32,833 bases of DNA, from positions 1 through 32,833 of the forward strand of contig JAJPJW010000098.1 of NCBI GenBank assembly GCA_021324075.1, given 5' to 3'. The notes under the pieces were generated by a model. The model searched no databases. It had not been told where the DNA came from and saw nothing but the letters and a program-made list of their open reading frames with translations. This stretch comes from Pseudomonadota bacterium (lineage in GTDB: Bacteria; Oederibacteriota; Muellerivitia; Muellerivitales; Muellerivitaceae). Position numbers and translations under genes: made by a program. This document shows positions 1 to 7,641 of this stretch, in pieces; the stretch's first letter is position 1; the number at the start of each line of letters is the position of its first letter.

Positions 1-1211
1 ATCTGACGCTTTGGGATGTGCCGCCCAAATCCCTTCCCTTGGACCGCCAAATTTGGGAAGAAACCGTAGCCCGCTTCGAACAAGCCAACCCCGACATCAA
101 AATTGAAGGCGTGGAACGCCAATACCAGCCCGAAGAATTCGTGACCGTTATGGCCGGCGGCAAGGGCCCGGATGTGGTGAAAGTCTGGGTGGGGGCGATT
201 CAAACCCTGGCCAACCTGGGCTTCCTCCAACCGGTGGATGCCTACCTTAAAGATTGGTCCCAGAAGGATTTCATAAAACCCGTGCTAATGGACAGCACGA
301 AAGTGGGGGATTCCCATTACGGGGTTCCAGCCGACAGTTATTTCCTTTTTTTACTTTACCGAAAGGATCTTTTCACCCGAGCCGGGTTGAACCCCGAAAC
401 CCCGCCGACCAACTGGGATGACTTGGTAGCGGATGCCCGTGTACTGACCCATCGGGAGAAGGGACAATACGGCCTGGGATTGGTGCCGAAAACCTGGTAT
501 TTCCAGGACTTCGTCTGGCAGGCAGGCGGGGAGATGATCCGTACCGGCCCGACGGGCCGTCCACAGGCGGCCTTTGAGGATGCACCAGCCGTGGCGGCGT
601 TGAACTTTTGGAAAACCTTGCGTTGGAAATATAACCTCCTCCAACCGGATGTTTTGATGCCTGAAACCGAATTGCTCCACCTCTTCGCCCTGGGCAAGGT
701 CGCCATGATCATGGGCACGGAAAACCAGCTGCCCGCCCTGATCAGTAGGTACAAAATCGATCCCCAGACCTTCGGCATCGCGCCCCTGCCTGCGGGCCCC
801 ACCAGCATCCGGGCCGCCCATTTGAGCGGAGATGTTTATGTCGTCAACGCCGCCACCACCCCGGAAAAGAAGGAGGCGGCCTGGAAATGGATCTCCTTCG
901 AACTCGACCCCCTGAACCAGATATGGAAGTGGGGCCGGATGCACGATTTGAAGATGGTCATTTATCCAGGGGCTTTTAGCTCCGCCGTCAGTATCGCCAA
1001 TGTACCGGAGTTCCAAAGGGTCCAAAGCGCGATCGATATGGCCCGGGTGGAACCCCATGTCAATGGCTGGCCACAGGTAAGGGACCTGTTGGACCAGGAC
1101 CCCCTCCAGGAAGTCCTGCTGGACCCCAATGCGGACCCCCAAAACCTGCTGTTGATCAAGGCCAAGGAAGCGGACCGGGAAATCTTCGCCAAAACGGCGG
1201 CCATCCCATGA
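1..1211 (+). CDS. Sugar ABC transporter substrate-binding protein, 5' end missing
   Basis: This is the extracytoplasmic solute-binding protein of a carbohydrate ABC importer (SBP_bac_1 / MalE-UgpB type). The reading frame is already open at base 3 and reads LTLWDVPP, the first beta strand of a mature binding protein, so the true start and signal peptide lie upstream of the window. About 400 residues are present. Family features include the ARFEQANPDIKIE segment, the GKGPDVV segment that normally follows the first ligand-contact strand, and the late AAWKWISFELDP helix. The two permeases follow directly, with a 30-base gap to the first. Family membership is clear. The substrate cannot be read from sequence; a di- or oligosaccharide or a glycerol-phosphate compound is possible. 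Confidence 0.85.
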   Translation, partial: LTLWDVPPKSLPLDRQIWEETVARFEQANPDIKIEGVERQYQPEEFVTVMAGGKGPDVVKVWVGAIQTLANLGFLQPVDAYLKDWSQKDFIKPVLMDSTKVGDSHYGVPADSYFLFLLYRKDLFTRAGLNPETPPTNWDDLVADARVLTHREKGQYGLGLVPKTWYFQDFVWQAGGEMIRTGPTGRPQAAFEDAPAVAALNFWKTLRWKYNLLQPDVLMPETELLHLFALGKVAMIMGTENQLPALISRYKIDPQTFGIAPLPAGPTSIRAAHLSGDVYVVNAATTPEKKEAAWKWISFELDPLNQIWKWGRMHDLKMVIYPGAFSSAVSIANVPEFQRVQSAIDMARVEPHVNGWPQVRDLLDQDPLQEVLLDPNADPQNLLLIKAKEADREIFAKTAAIP

Positions 1212-1241
1212 CCCGCCCTTTTCCCACGGGAGGCGCCCCCG

Positions 1242-2504
1242 ATGCCTGATTACAAGCCTTTTTCCATTTACGACGACGATGAGGAAAAGAAAAAGCCCAT
1301 TTCGGTTCCCGAAGAAATGAAGGTCCCCTCGGGGGAACTGGACCTGGAAATCGAGGATGTTCCCACCGGAGACGATGAAAAAACCCGGAAGGAATTGATG
1401 AAACAGCTGGGAATATCCAGTGCCACATCCACGCCCGGATCGGAAGAAAAGAAAACTTCCGAAGCGCTCGAAAAAACCCCTTTTCTCCAGGGCCAATCCA
1501 CTGAAACGGTGGAGGAACGCGCCAAGGAACTGATCCGCAAGCGGCAGGAAACCGGCAAGGTGAGGGACCGCCGGAAAACGGCCTCCATTTTCGACAAGCC
1601 CATCGAACCGGACAAACCCATCCAGCCCGGAAAAGGGGCCTGGCACCCCTTGGGTTACCGGGCCCAGGCCTTTTGGTATTTATTCCCGGCCCTGGCTTTC
1701 TTCGGCCTTTTCTACCTCTATCCCATGGTGGAGGGCTTCAAGATCAGCCTGACCCACTACAGCCCCCTGGGAAACAGCGTCGACGTCGGATGGGGAAACT
1801 ATGCAAGGGCCCTTTCGGATTCCCTCTTTTGGCAGACCGTCACCAATGCCGTCTATTTCACGCTCTTCACCCTGGTGCTGGGAATCTGGCCCCCTGTGCT
1901 TTTAGCGATCGTCTTAAATGAAATCTCGAGGGGGAAAGGGTTTTTCAAGGTCCTTTACCTCCTTCCTTTCGTGATTCCCACCGTGCCTGCCGCCAATCTC
2001 TGGAAATGGATTTTTGACGACGGTTTCGGGGTCCTTAATTCGATCCTTCAGGCCTTGGACCTTCCGCCCGTCGGCTGGCTGACCTCCACCTGGGCCCTTC
2101 TCTCGATCGTCATCATGTTCGTGTGGAAAAACACCGGCTGGTTCATGCTGATCTACTACGCCGCCCTGCAAAACCTGCCCGAGGAGCAATATGAGGCCGC
2201 CGAGCTGGATGGGGCCGGTACCATGAAGAAAGTTCTCAACATCACTTTGCCCCATCTGCGGCCCGTCGTCTGGATCCTTTCCATCATCCAGGTTTTGACG
2301 GCCTTCCAGATCTTTACCGAGGTTTACGTCATGACCAACGGCGGCCCCATGCACTATACCGAGGTGATCGGGACCTATATCTATAAAACGGCTTTCGGTT
2401 CCATGGACCTGGGTTACGCCTCGGCCATGGCCATGCTCATGTTCGCTTTCTTGTTCGTCTTTACGATGATCCGCTTCTTCCAAATCCGCCAGGCGGCCCG
2501 GTGA
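1242..2504 (+). CDS. Sugar ABC transporter permease, MalF/UgpA type, with long charged N-terminal extension
   Basis: Inner-membrane permease subunit of the sugar importer, 420 aa. The ATG start follows a GGGAGG ribosome site around 1228. The transmembrane core begins near residue 141 and carries six hydrophobic segments to the C-terminus. The cytoplasmic coupling (EAA) loop is at residues 318-340, with YEAAELDGAGT followed by ITLPHLRP, which fits binding of a MalK-like ATPase. The first 140 residues are unusual. They are rich in Asp, Glu, Lys and Pro with no hydrophobic stretch, so they are probably disordered and cytoplasmic, and they make the protein about 120 residues longer than ordinary permeases of this family (around 290-310 aa). 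It lies between the binding protein and the second permease, 10 bases from the latter. No ATPase gene is in view. Confidence 0.9.
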   Translation: MPDYKPFSIYDDDEEKKKPISVPEEMKVPSGELDLEIEDVPTGDDEKTRKELMKQLGISSATSTPGSEEKKTSEALEKTPFLQGQSTETVEERAKELIRKRQETGKVRDRRKTASIFDKPIEPDKPIQPGKGAWHPLGYRAQAFWYLFPALAFFGLFYLYPMVEGFKISLTHYSPLGNSVDVGWGNYARALSDSLFWQTVTNAVYFTLFTLVLGIWPPVLLAIVLNEISRGKGFFKVLYLLPFVIPTVPAANLWKWIFDDGFGVLNSILQALDLPPVGWLTSTWALLSIVIMFVWKNTGWFMLIYYAALQNLPEEQYEAAELDGAGTMKKVLNITLPHLRPVVWILSIIQVLTAFQIFTEVYVMTNGGPMHYTEVIGTYIYKTAFGSMDLGYASAMAMLMFAFLFVFTMIRFFQIRQAAR

Positions 2505-2514
2505 AAAGAGGGAA

Positions 2515-3453
2515 ATGATGGAATCCGAAACGACAATCAGGCCCGCGCAGGGGTCCTCCCGGCCCAAGGAAGTCCGGGGTCTCTTTTCCCACCAGGACAG
2601 GAAAAAGGCCGCGGTCAAGCTGTTGTTGATGTTGGGCACCCTGGCCTTGGTGGTGGGGGCCCTCGTCACTTTGGCGCCGATCGCCTGGATGTTGCTGGGT
2701 TCCTTTAAAACTTCCGCTGAAATCTACTCCATCCCCCAGGCCTATCTGCCCGCCGACTACAATACCGGCAATTACGAGGAAGCCCTGAGGCTGGTGGATT
2801 TCGGGCGCTATTTCCTGAACAGCCTTTTTATTTGCGCCTGTGTGGTGGCGGGGCAGCTCCTGATCAGCTCCATGGCGGCTTATTCCCTGACGAAGCTCCG
2901 TGTCCGTTTCGCAGGCGGGATTTTGCTGATGTTCATGACCACCCTTATGGTGCCTTTCGAGGTCCTGATCATCCCCCTTTACCTCATCATGAAGTTCTTC
3001 CCCTTCGGGCCCGACATCCAGAACGTGAACCTGGTCAACACCTATTGGGCCGTCATCCTTCCGGGAATCTTCAGTGCCTTCAGCATCATGGTGTTGAAGG
3101 ATTTTTACGATTCCATCCCGAACGAAATCCTCTATGCCGCCCGGATCGACGGTTGCAGCGAAACCAGGGTTTTTTTCCGCTTTATCCTGCCCATGACCAA
3201 GCCCATCATGGCCATCCTGGCCATTTTTTCCTTCGTGACGACTTGGAACGGTTTCTTTTGGCCCCTCATCGTGTTAAACAACCCGGATTTCTATCCCCTG
3301 GTCCTGGGGGTCCAGAAACTTATTGATACCGGTGAGCCTTGGAACGTGGTGATGGCGGCCCTGGTCTTAAGCACCATCCCCTCCGTCCTGCTTCTCCTTT
3401 TCTTCCAAAGAACCATCATCCGGGGGATCGCCTATACGGGCATTTACGGATAA
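2515..3453 (+). CDS. Sugar ABC transporter permease, MalG/UgpE type
   Basis: Second permease of the importer, 312 aa, pairing with the upstream MalF-like subunit in the membrane. There are two adjacent ATG codons at 2515 and 2518; a GAGGG ribosome site lies just upstream. A charged N-terminal tail of about 30 residues precedes the first transmembrane segment (about 33-55). The EAA coupling loop is at residues 207-226, with YAARIDGCSETR and FILP. The C-terminus GIAYTGIYG resembles the usual GLTAGAVKG-type ending of MalG-like proteins. The TAA stop shares one base with the ATG of the next gene, so translation is probably coupled. Substrate unknown. Confidence 0.9.
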   Translation: MMESETTIRPAQGSSRPKEVRGLFSHQDRKKAAVKLLLMLGTLALVVGALVTLAPIAWMLLGSFKTSAEIYSIPQAYLPADYNTGNYEEALRLVDFGRYFLNSLFICACVVAGQLLISSMAAYSLTKLRVRFAGGILLMFMTTLMVPFEVLIIPLYLIMKFFPFGPDIQNVNLVNTYWAVILPGIFSAFSIMVLKDFYDSIPNEILYAARIDGCSETRVFFRFILPMTKPIMAILAIFSFVTTWNGFFWPLIVLNNPDFYPLVLGVQKLIDTGEPWNVVMAALVLSTIPSVLLLLFFQRTIIRGIAYTGIYG

Positions 3454-4028
3454 TGCCGACGACCTCGAGGCTTTCGGCCATCCAGGATTGGGTGGCGACC
3501 CAAGTCAGCCCCCATCGCCTGAAACACATCGAGGGAGTCGCCCAAACCTCCGGACGCCTGGCCAAGCACTTTGGCCTTGCAGTGGAAAAAGCCCGCCTGG
3601 CGGCCTGGCTTCATGATTGCGCCAAGGAGCTTCCGCGGTCAGAAATGAAGAAGTGGATACGAAAAGCGGGATTCCGATTGGATGCCTCGGAGGAAAGGAT
3701 GCCGGGCTTATGGCATCCCCATGCGGGGGCGGCCATTGCCTTGAAAAAATGGGGGATCAGGGACAATGCGGTCTTAGAAGCGGTCCGGTGCCACACCTTG
3801 GGAAGCCCCCAAATGGGTCCCTTGGCCCAAGTGGTCTTCGTATCGGATTTCATCGAGCCGGGCCGCCGTTTCGAAGGGGTAGGAACGGTCCGGTCCTTGG
3901 CCGGGAAAAACCTTCGGAAAGCGGTATTGGCTAAAGCCTCCATGACCATCGGGTTTTTATTTGATAAAAAGATGAAGGTTCATCCACGGCTTTTGGAAAC
4001 TTGGAACGAATTCCTGGACGGGAAATGA
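3453..4028 (+). CDS. yqeK: YqeK-type HD-domain hydrolase (predicted symmetrical Ap4A hydrolase)
   Basis: HD-superfamily metal-dependent phosphohydrolase of 191 aa. The YqeK family cleaves diadenosine tetraphosphate symmetrically to two ADP. Metal ligands expected for the family are visible: H25 (KHIEGV), H54-D55 (WLHDCAKEL), H88/H90 (WHPHAG), H114 (RCHT) and D132 in SDFIEPGR, a YqeK signature. The start was taken at the ATG overlapping the upstream stop codon (TAATG), because this gives the normal family length; the frame stays open upstream without similarity. In many bacteria yqeK sits next to nadD and rsfS. Neither is here, but the LytR_C-domain gene that often follows it is. The ATGA overlap with that gene suggests translational coupling. 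Confidence 0.88.
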   Translation: MPTTSRLSAIQDWVATQVSPHRLKHIEGVAQTSGRLAKHFGLAVEKARLAAWLHDCAKELPRSEMKKWIRKAGFRLDASEERMPGLWHPHAGAAIALKKWGIRDNAVLEAVRCHTLGSPQMGPLAQVVFVSDFIEPGRRFEGVGTVRSLAGKNLRKAVLAKASMTIGFLFDKKMKVHPRLLETWNEFLDGK

Positions 4029-4882
4029 TGCGGAATAAAAAGGCCATTTTGCTCTTATTGCCGGTGGTTCTAGCCCTGGCCGCGCTTTACCCGGCTTTGT
4101 CCCGGCATCCGGTGCATTTGTTCCTGCTCAAAGGAACGGAAGGGACGGTGGAAGCCTACAAATTGTCCCTGCCACTCAACGGCCAGGAAGCGGCAGTCGA
4201 ATCCATCCCACTCAACCCAAGCCAACAAAAGGCGGGTGGGGAAATCCTCGCCTTGAAAGACAGCCAAAGACTCGGGGCCTTCGCCAGGGACCTTGGTGTT
4301 TTTGCGGGTGTGGTCGGCGTCCCTTCCACCCAGGATGGATGGCCCGGCTTTTTGGGTGGGGGATGCAAGGGCCTTTTGAGCGACTCCCTCCCCGGTAGTT
4401 TCGATAACCTGCAATGGACCGACCGGCTTTACCTGGCCTTTTACACGCGGATTCCCCCTCCGGCTCCTTATTCGGCCCATGCGGCAAAAGATGCTACGCT
4501 TCCGGCCGCTACTCCCGTTCCTTCCGCGACCCAGGCTCCGGCCACGCCCAATCCGGCGCCGACCCCCGGGGTGGTTCGGGTGGAAATCCTTAATGGTTGT
4601 GGTATAACCAATGCCGCCGATTGGGTCGCCCGCCGCGTGAAGGGGCCCGGCATCACCATCACCGATACGGGCAATGCGGATAATTTCCGCTATGCAAAGA
4701 CTATCGTCCGTTCTTGCGCCGGCACACCGGTCGCCTTGGAGGAAGCGGTGGAGCGCCTGGGACTTCCCAAGGACGCGGTTGAGGAAATACCGAGCCTTTC
4801 CTCCTCCGTGGACGTGGTCATTATCGTCGGCAAGGATTACCGGAAATTACGGGAGCAGTTTCGTGAACGAAATCGTCACTGA
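4025..4882 (+). CDS. Membrane-anchored LytR_C-domain protein
   Basis: A 285-residue protein with one N-terminal transmembrane or signal-anchor segment (about residues 8-26), a poorly conserved middle part, a Pro/Ala/Thr-rich linker (about 146-182) and a C-terminal LytR_C domain (about 183-271). The domain has the typical opening VRVEILNGCG and the closing strand VDVVIIVGKDY. LytR_C domains occur at the ends of LytR-CpsA-Psr proteins and as stand-alone envelope proteins beside yqeK and rsfS; their biochemical role is not settled. There is no LytR-CpsA-Psr catalytic domain here. The ATG at 4025 overlaps the yqeK stop as ATGA; an in-frame TTG at 4001 is possible but has no better ribosome site. 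The end overlaps the next gene by 20 bases. Confidence 0.75.
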   Translation: MMRNKKAILLLLPVVLALAALYPALSRHPVHLFLLKGTEGTVEAYKLSLPLNGQEAAVESIPLNPSQQKAGGEILALKDSQRLGAFARDLGVFAGVVGVPSTQDGWPGFLGGGCKGLLSDSLPGSFDNLQWTDRLYLAFYTRIPPPAPYSAHAAKDATLPAATPVPSATQAPATPNPAPTPGVVRVEILNGCGITNAADWVARRVKGPGITITDTGNADNFRYAKTIVRSCAGTPVALEEAVERLGLPKDAVEEIPSLSSSVDVVIIVGKDYRKLREQFRERNRH

Positions 4883-5228
4883 GCGCAACAAATTCAAGAA
4901 GCTTTTCGCCAATACCACGTCCCGGATGCTGCTGGGAGTGTGGCTGATCGTCAAGGGTTCCCGGTTTTCGATGAAGTCCATCGGGGAACTGGTTTCCTAC
5001 CCGGAGGACGCCTTGGAGGCCAAACTGCAAACTTTCGCAGGCATGGGCCTGGTCCATGTCATCACGGACGCCCAGGGGGAGCGCCAGGTCGAATTTCTCG
5101 CCCCCTCCAGCCCGGATGTGGAAAAAATCATCCTGGAACTTTTCGAGGGGCGCAAAAACGATTTTGATTCGGTCGAGTTGAAATTAAGGTCGCTGATCTA
5201 TAAAACCCTGTTGACAACCCCCCTCTAA
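4863..5228 (+). CDS. Small protein of unknown function, possibly winged-helix
   Basis: A 121-aa protein that I do not recognise. The GTG start at 4863 lies inside the end of the previous gene, with a GGGAG ribosome site 7 bases upstream. Upstream codons in this frame look like a shadow of the LytR_C gene. The sequence is soluble and alternates helices with a short beta-like segment. The order of a hydrophobic helix (MLLGVWLIVKG), a second and third helix (MKSIGELVSYP, ALEAKLQTFAGMGLV) and a strand pair (HVITDAQGERQVEFLAP) resembles a winged helix-turn-helix. The C-terminal 35 residues form a charged amphipathic helix that could dimerise. It ends 5 bases before argS. The DNA-binding idea is inference from predicted shape only. 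Confidence 0.6.
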   Translation: MNEIVTERNKFKKLFANTTSRMLLGVWLIVKGSRFSMKSIGELVSYPEDALEAKLQTFAGMGLVHVITDAQGERQVEFLAPSSPDVEKIILELFEGRKNDFDSVELKLRSLIYKTLLTTPL

Positions 5229-5233
5229 GCCCC

Positions 5234-6892
5234 GTGACCAACGAAATTTTTTCCATCCACCAAAGCTTGACCGACGCTTTGCAAAGGGCCGTCGCCGTCT
5301 ATGGGGTTCCTGAGATCACCATTACCCTGGAAAGCCCGAAGGACAAAACCCACGGGGATTACGCCACACCCATTGCCATGGCCCTCGCCAAAAAGCTTAA
5401 AAAAGCACCCCTTTCCATAGCTCAGGACATGGTTAAAAACCTGTCCTTGGACCCGTCGCTCGTCAGCGGGGCAGAGGTAGCGGCTCCAGGTTTTATCAAC
5501 CTGCGGCTGGCGCCCAAGGCCTATTACGGGGTTTTGGAAGGGATTCTCACGGCCGGCGCCCAATACGGGGAAAACAAGCAACTACAAGGACGTCGGCTCC
5601 TATTGGAATTCGTCAGCGCCAACCCCACCGGTCCTCTTAACGTCGTCAACGCCCGGGCCGCCGTCCTGGGGGACACCATCACCCGGCTTACACGAGTTTC
5701 TGGCGGACAAGTGGACACGGAATATTACGTTAATGACGCCGGCAACCAAGCCAGGCTTTTCGGGGAATCGTTGGAAGCCGCCATCAGCCGGGTCCGGGGC
5801 GTACCGAAGGATGCCCCTGAAGGAGGGTACCAGGGTGCCTATATGGAAGACCTGGCCCGCGAGTTTCTCACCGAGACCGAGGGGAATTCGAAGGACTTCA
5901 ACCTGTCCACTGCCAAGCTCGGCGAATGGGGGATGGACCGGGTGGTCCAATGGCACAAGGAATCCTTGGGGAAATTCGGGGTAAGTTTTGAACGCTGGTT
6001 CTCCGAACGGAGGGAATTGCATGAACCCGGTTTGGTGGCTGAAACCCTGAAGAAGCTGACGGAAATGGGGTTGACCTACGACAAGGACGGCGCCACTTGG
6101 ATCAAGACTTCGGAGTTTGGTGCGCACAAAGATGAAGTATTGATCAAAAGCAACGGCATACCCGCCTATATCGTGGCTGACATCGCCTATCACCTTCACA
6201 AGCTGAAAAGAGGTTATTCCAAGGTGATCAATATTATGGGGCCCGACCATCACGGCCATATCCTCAGCATGAAGGCCGCCCATAAGGCCCTGGGCTTTGA
6301 GGAATCCCTCTTTGAGGTCCTCATCGCCCAGCACGTCAGCCTCCTCTCCGGCGGGCAAAAGGTCAAAATGTCCAAACGGGAGGGAAAGTTCGTGACGATG
6401 GAGGAGCTTTTGGGCCAGGTGGGGAAGGATGCGGCCCGCTATTTCTTCGTCATGCGGGGGGCCAACAGCCACCTGGATTTCGACATTGAAGTGGCCCAGA
6501 AACAAACCGATGAAAACCCGGTTTTTTACGTTCAATACGCCCATGCGCGAATTTGCAGCCTCCTGAAAAAATGCGCGGAAAGGGGACTGCATCCCTCCCG
6601 CCACGCCAGGGACTTCACCTCCCTTCAGGAACCGGAGACCTTTTTGCTGTTGAAAGAAATCATGGAATTCCCACAATGGGTGGTCGAGAGCGCCAAATCC
6701 TATGAGCCCCACCGCATGGTGGTCTATCTCCAGAACTTGGCGGCCGATTTCCACCTTTTCTACACCAAACACCGGATATTGGACGCCCCTTCCGAAGTGG
6801 CCCAGGCCCGTTTGGGACTGGCCCAGGCGGTCCGGATCGTGCTTGAAAACGCATTGGGCCTTTTGGGTGTTACGGCCCCGGAACAAATGTGA
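5234..6892 (+). CDS. argS: Arginyl-tRNA synthetase
   Basis: Class I aminoacyl-tRNA synthetase, 552 aa, charging tRNA-Arg. The Add1-like N-terminal domain occupies about residues 1-115. The catalytic core starts with EFVSANPTGPLNVVNARA at 125-142 and contains EYYVNDAGNQ (163-172), MGPDHHGHI (335-343) and a canonical KMSKREG loop (378-384). The C-terminal anticodon-binding DALR domain follows, with the VQYAHARI helix at 433-440. The HIGH tetrapeptide, usually HVGH or HIGH after the SANPTGPL segment, reads NVVN at residues 136-139, so both histidines are replaced by asparagine. The start is GTG at 5234, with no strong ribosome site, close behind the preceding gene. The ATG-TGA end overlaps the GTG of the next gene. 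Identity is secure; the motif is discussed as a finding. Confidence 0.96.
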   Translation: MTNEIFSIHQSLTDALQRAVAVYGVPEITITLESPKDKTHGDYATPIAMALAKKLKKAPLSIAQDMVKNLSLDPSLVSGAEVAAPGFINLRLAPKAYYGVLEGILTAGAQYGENKQLQGRRLLLEFVSANPTGPLNVVNARAAVLGDTITRLTRVSGGQVDTEYYVNDAGNQARLFGESLEAAISRVRGVPKDAPEGGYQGAYMEDLAREFLTETEGNSKDFNLSTAKLGEWGMDRVVQWHKESLGKFGVSFERWFSERRELHEPGLVAETLKKLTEMGLTYDKDGATWIKTSEFGAHKDEVLIKSNGIPAYIVADIAYHLHKLKRGYSKVINIMGPDHHGHILSMKAAHKALGFEESLFEVLIAQHVSLLSGGQKVKMSKREGKFVTMEELLGQVGKDAARYFFVMRGANSHLDFDIEVAQKQTDENPVFYVQYAHARICSLLKKCAERGLHPSRHARDFTSLQEPETFLLLKEIMEFPQWVVESAKSYEPHRMVVYLQNLAADFHLFYTKHRILDAPSEVAQARLGLAQAVRIVLENALGLLGVTAPEQM

Positions 6893-7641
6893 AATTAGAG
6901 GGTTTCTTGAAAGCTAAAAAAATCTTTTACCCGGCCTTCCGCCTTCCCTTGGTTTTAATGGTTTGCGTGATGGGAACTGGATGCTCCAAATCCAAACCCA
7001 ATCCCGGCCCGGACGATTCGCCCATTCAAAAAGTCCGGGACGACCTGAAAAAGGGTGATTATGAGCAATGCCTGACGGACAGCAAGGACGTCACCAGCCA
7101 GGCCCCGCCGGGGCCCTTCACGGAAGAAGCTTATTACCTCCATGCCTATGCCATGGCCTTTGGACGGTCGGATTTCCAAGGAGCCAAACTTTCCCTCAAG
7201 CAGCTGCTGGCCCTTTACCCTTCCGGCCGTTATGCCATGGATGCCCAAAAACTTCTGGCCGATTGCCAGTATTGGCTGGGACATTACCAAACCGCCGGGA
7301 AGGAATACAAGAAATTGGGCTCGGCTTACGCCGGGAAGGGCCTGGACAGTTACGCCCTTTTTCAAGGCGGGAACTGCCTTTTGCTGGACGACAAAGTGGA
7401 AGACGCCTTGGCAGCCTACCGGGAATTGACCGACAAATACCCCACTGACCCACTGGCCGATTCGGCCCAATTGATGGTCGCCGACTCCTATATCAAGCTT
7501 CAAAATACCAAGCAGGCCAAGGCGGAACTCCAAAAACTCATATCCTTCACCCGGGACAAGGACATCCAGGATGCGGCCCAAAAAACCCTCCGACAAATCG
7601 AAGAAAAGGAATCACTTCGAAAAGACGCGGGGGTCCCGTGA
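6889..7641 (+). CDS. TPR-repeat lipoprotein (YbgF/CpoB- or BamD-like)
   Basis: Probable lipid-anchored envelope protein of 250 aa with tetratricopeptide repeats. The N-terminus is basic, then hydrophobic, ending in MGTGC with the candidate lipidated Cys at residue 32; the lipobox is imperfect. The rest is helical with TPR-like units: YYLHAYAMAFGRSDFQGAK, YAMDAQKLLADCQYWLGHY, SYALFQGGNCLLLDDKVEDAL and DSAQLMVADSYIKLQNTKQAK. Their spacing of about 36 residues fits YbgF/YfiO-type repeats. The GTG at 6889 overlaps the argS stop. An in-frame TTG at 6907 behind AGAGGG (6897-6902) is an equally good start and gives a tidier signal peptide. Its end overlaps the TadB-like gene by 4 bases, so it may help assemble that secretion apparatus; that role is inferred from position. 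Confidence 0.75.
   Translation: MKLEGFLKAKKIFYPAFRLPLVLMVCVMGTGCSKSKPNPGPDDSPIQKVRDDLKKGDYEQCLTDSKDVTSQAPPGPFTEEAYYLHAYAMAFGRSDFQGAKLSLKQLLALYPSGRYAMDAQKLLADCQYWLGHYQTAGKEYKKLGSAYAGKGLDSYALFQGGNCLLLDDKVEDALAAYRELTDKYPTDPLADSAQLMVADSYIKLQNTKQAKAELQKLISFTRDKDIQDAAQKTLRQIEEKESLRKDAGVP

Noticed and set aside
351-1646. Long minus-strand open frame over the binding protein and permease genes
   Set aside because: It mirrors codon bias of the plus-strand genes, spans their junction, is rich in Gly, Arg, Phe and Leu without family motifs, and has no ribosome site.
5600-6886. 428-codon minus-strand open frame opposite argS
   Set aside because: argS is unmistakable on the plus strand; the antisense frame has low-complexity composition and no recognisable domain.
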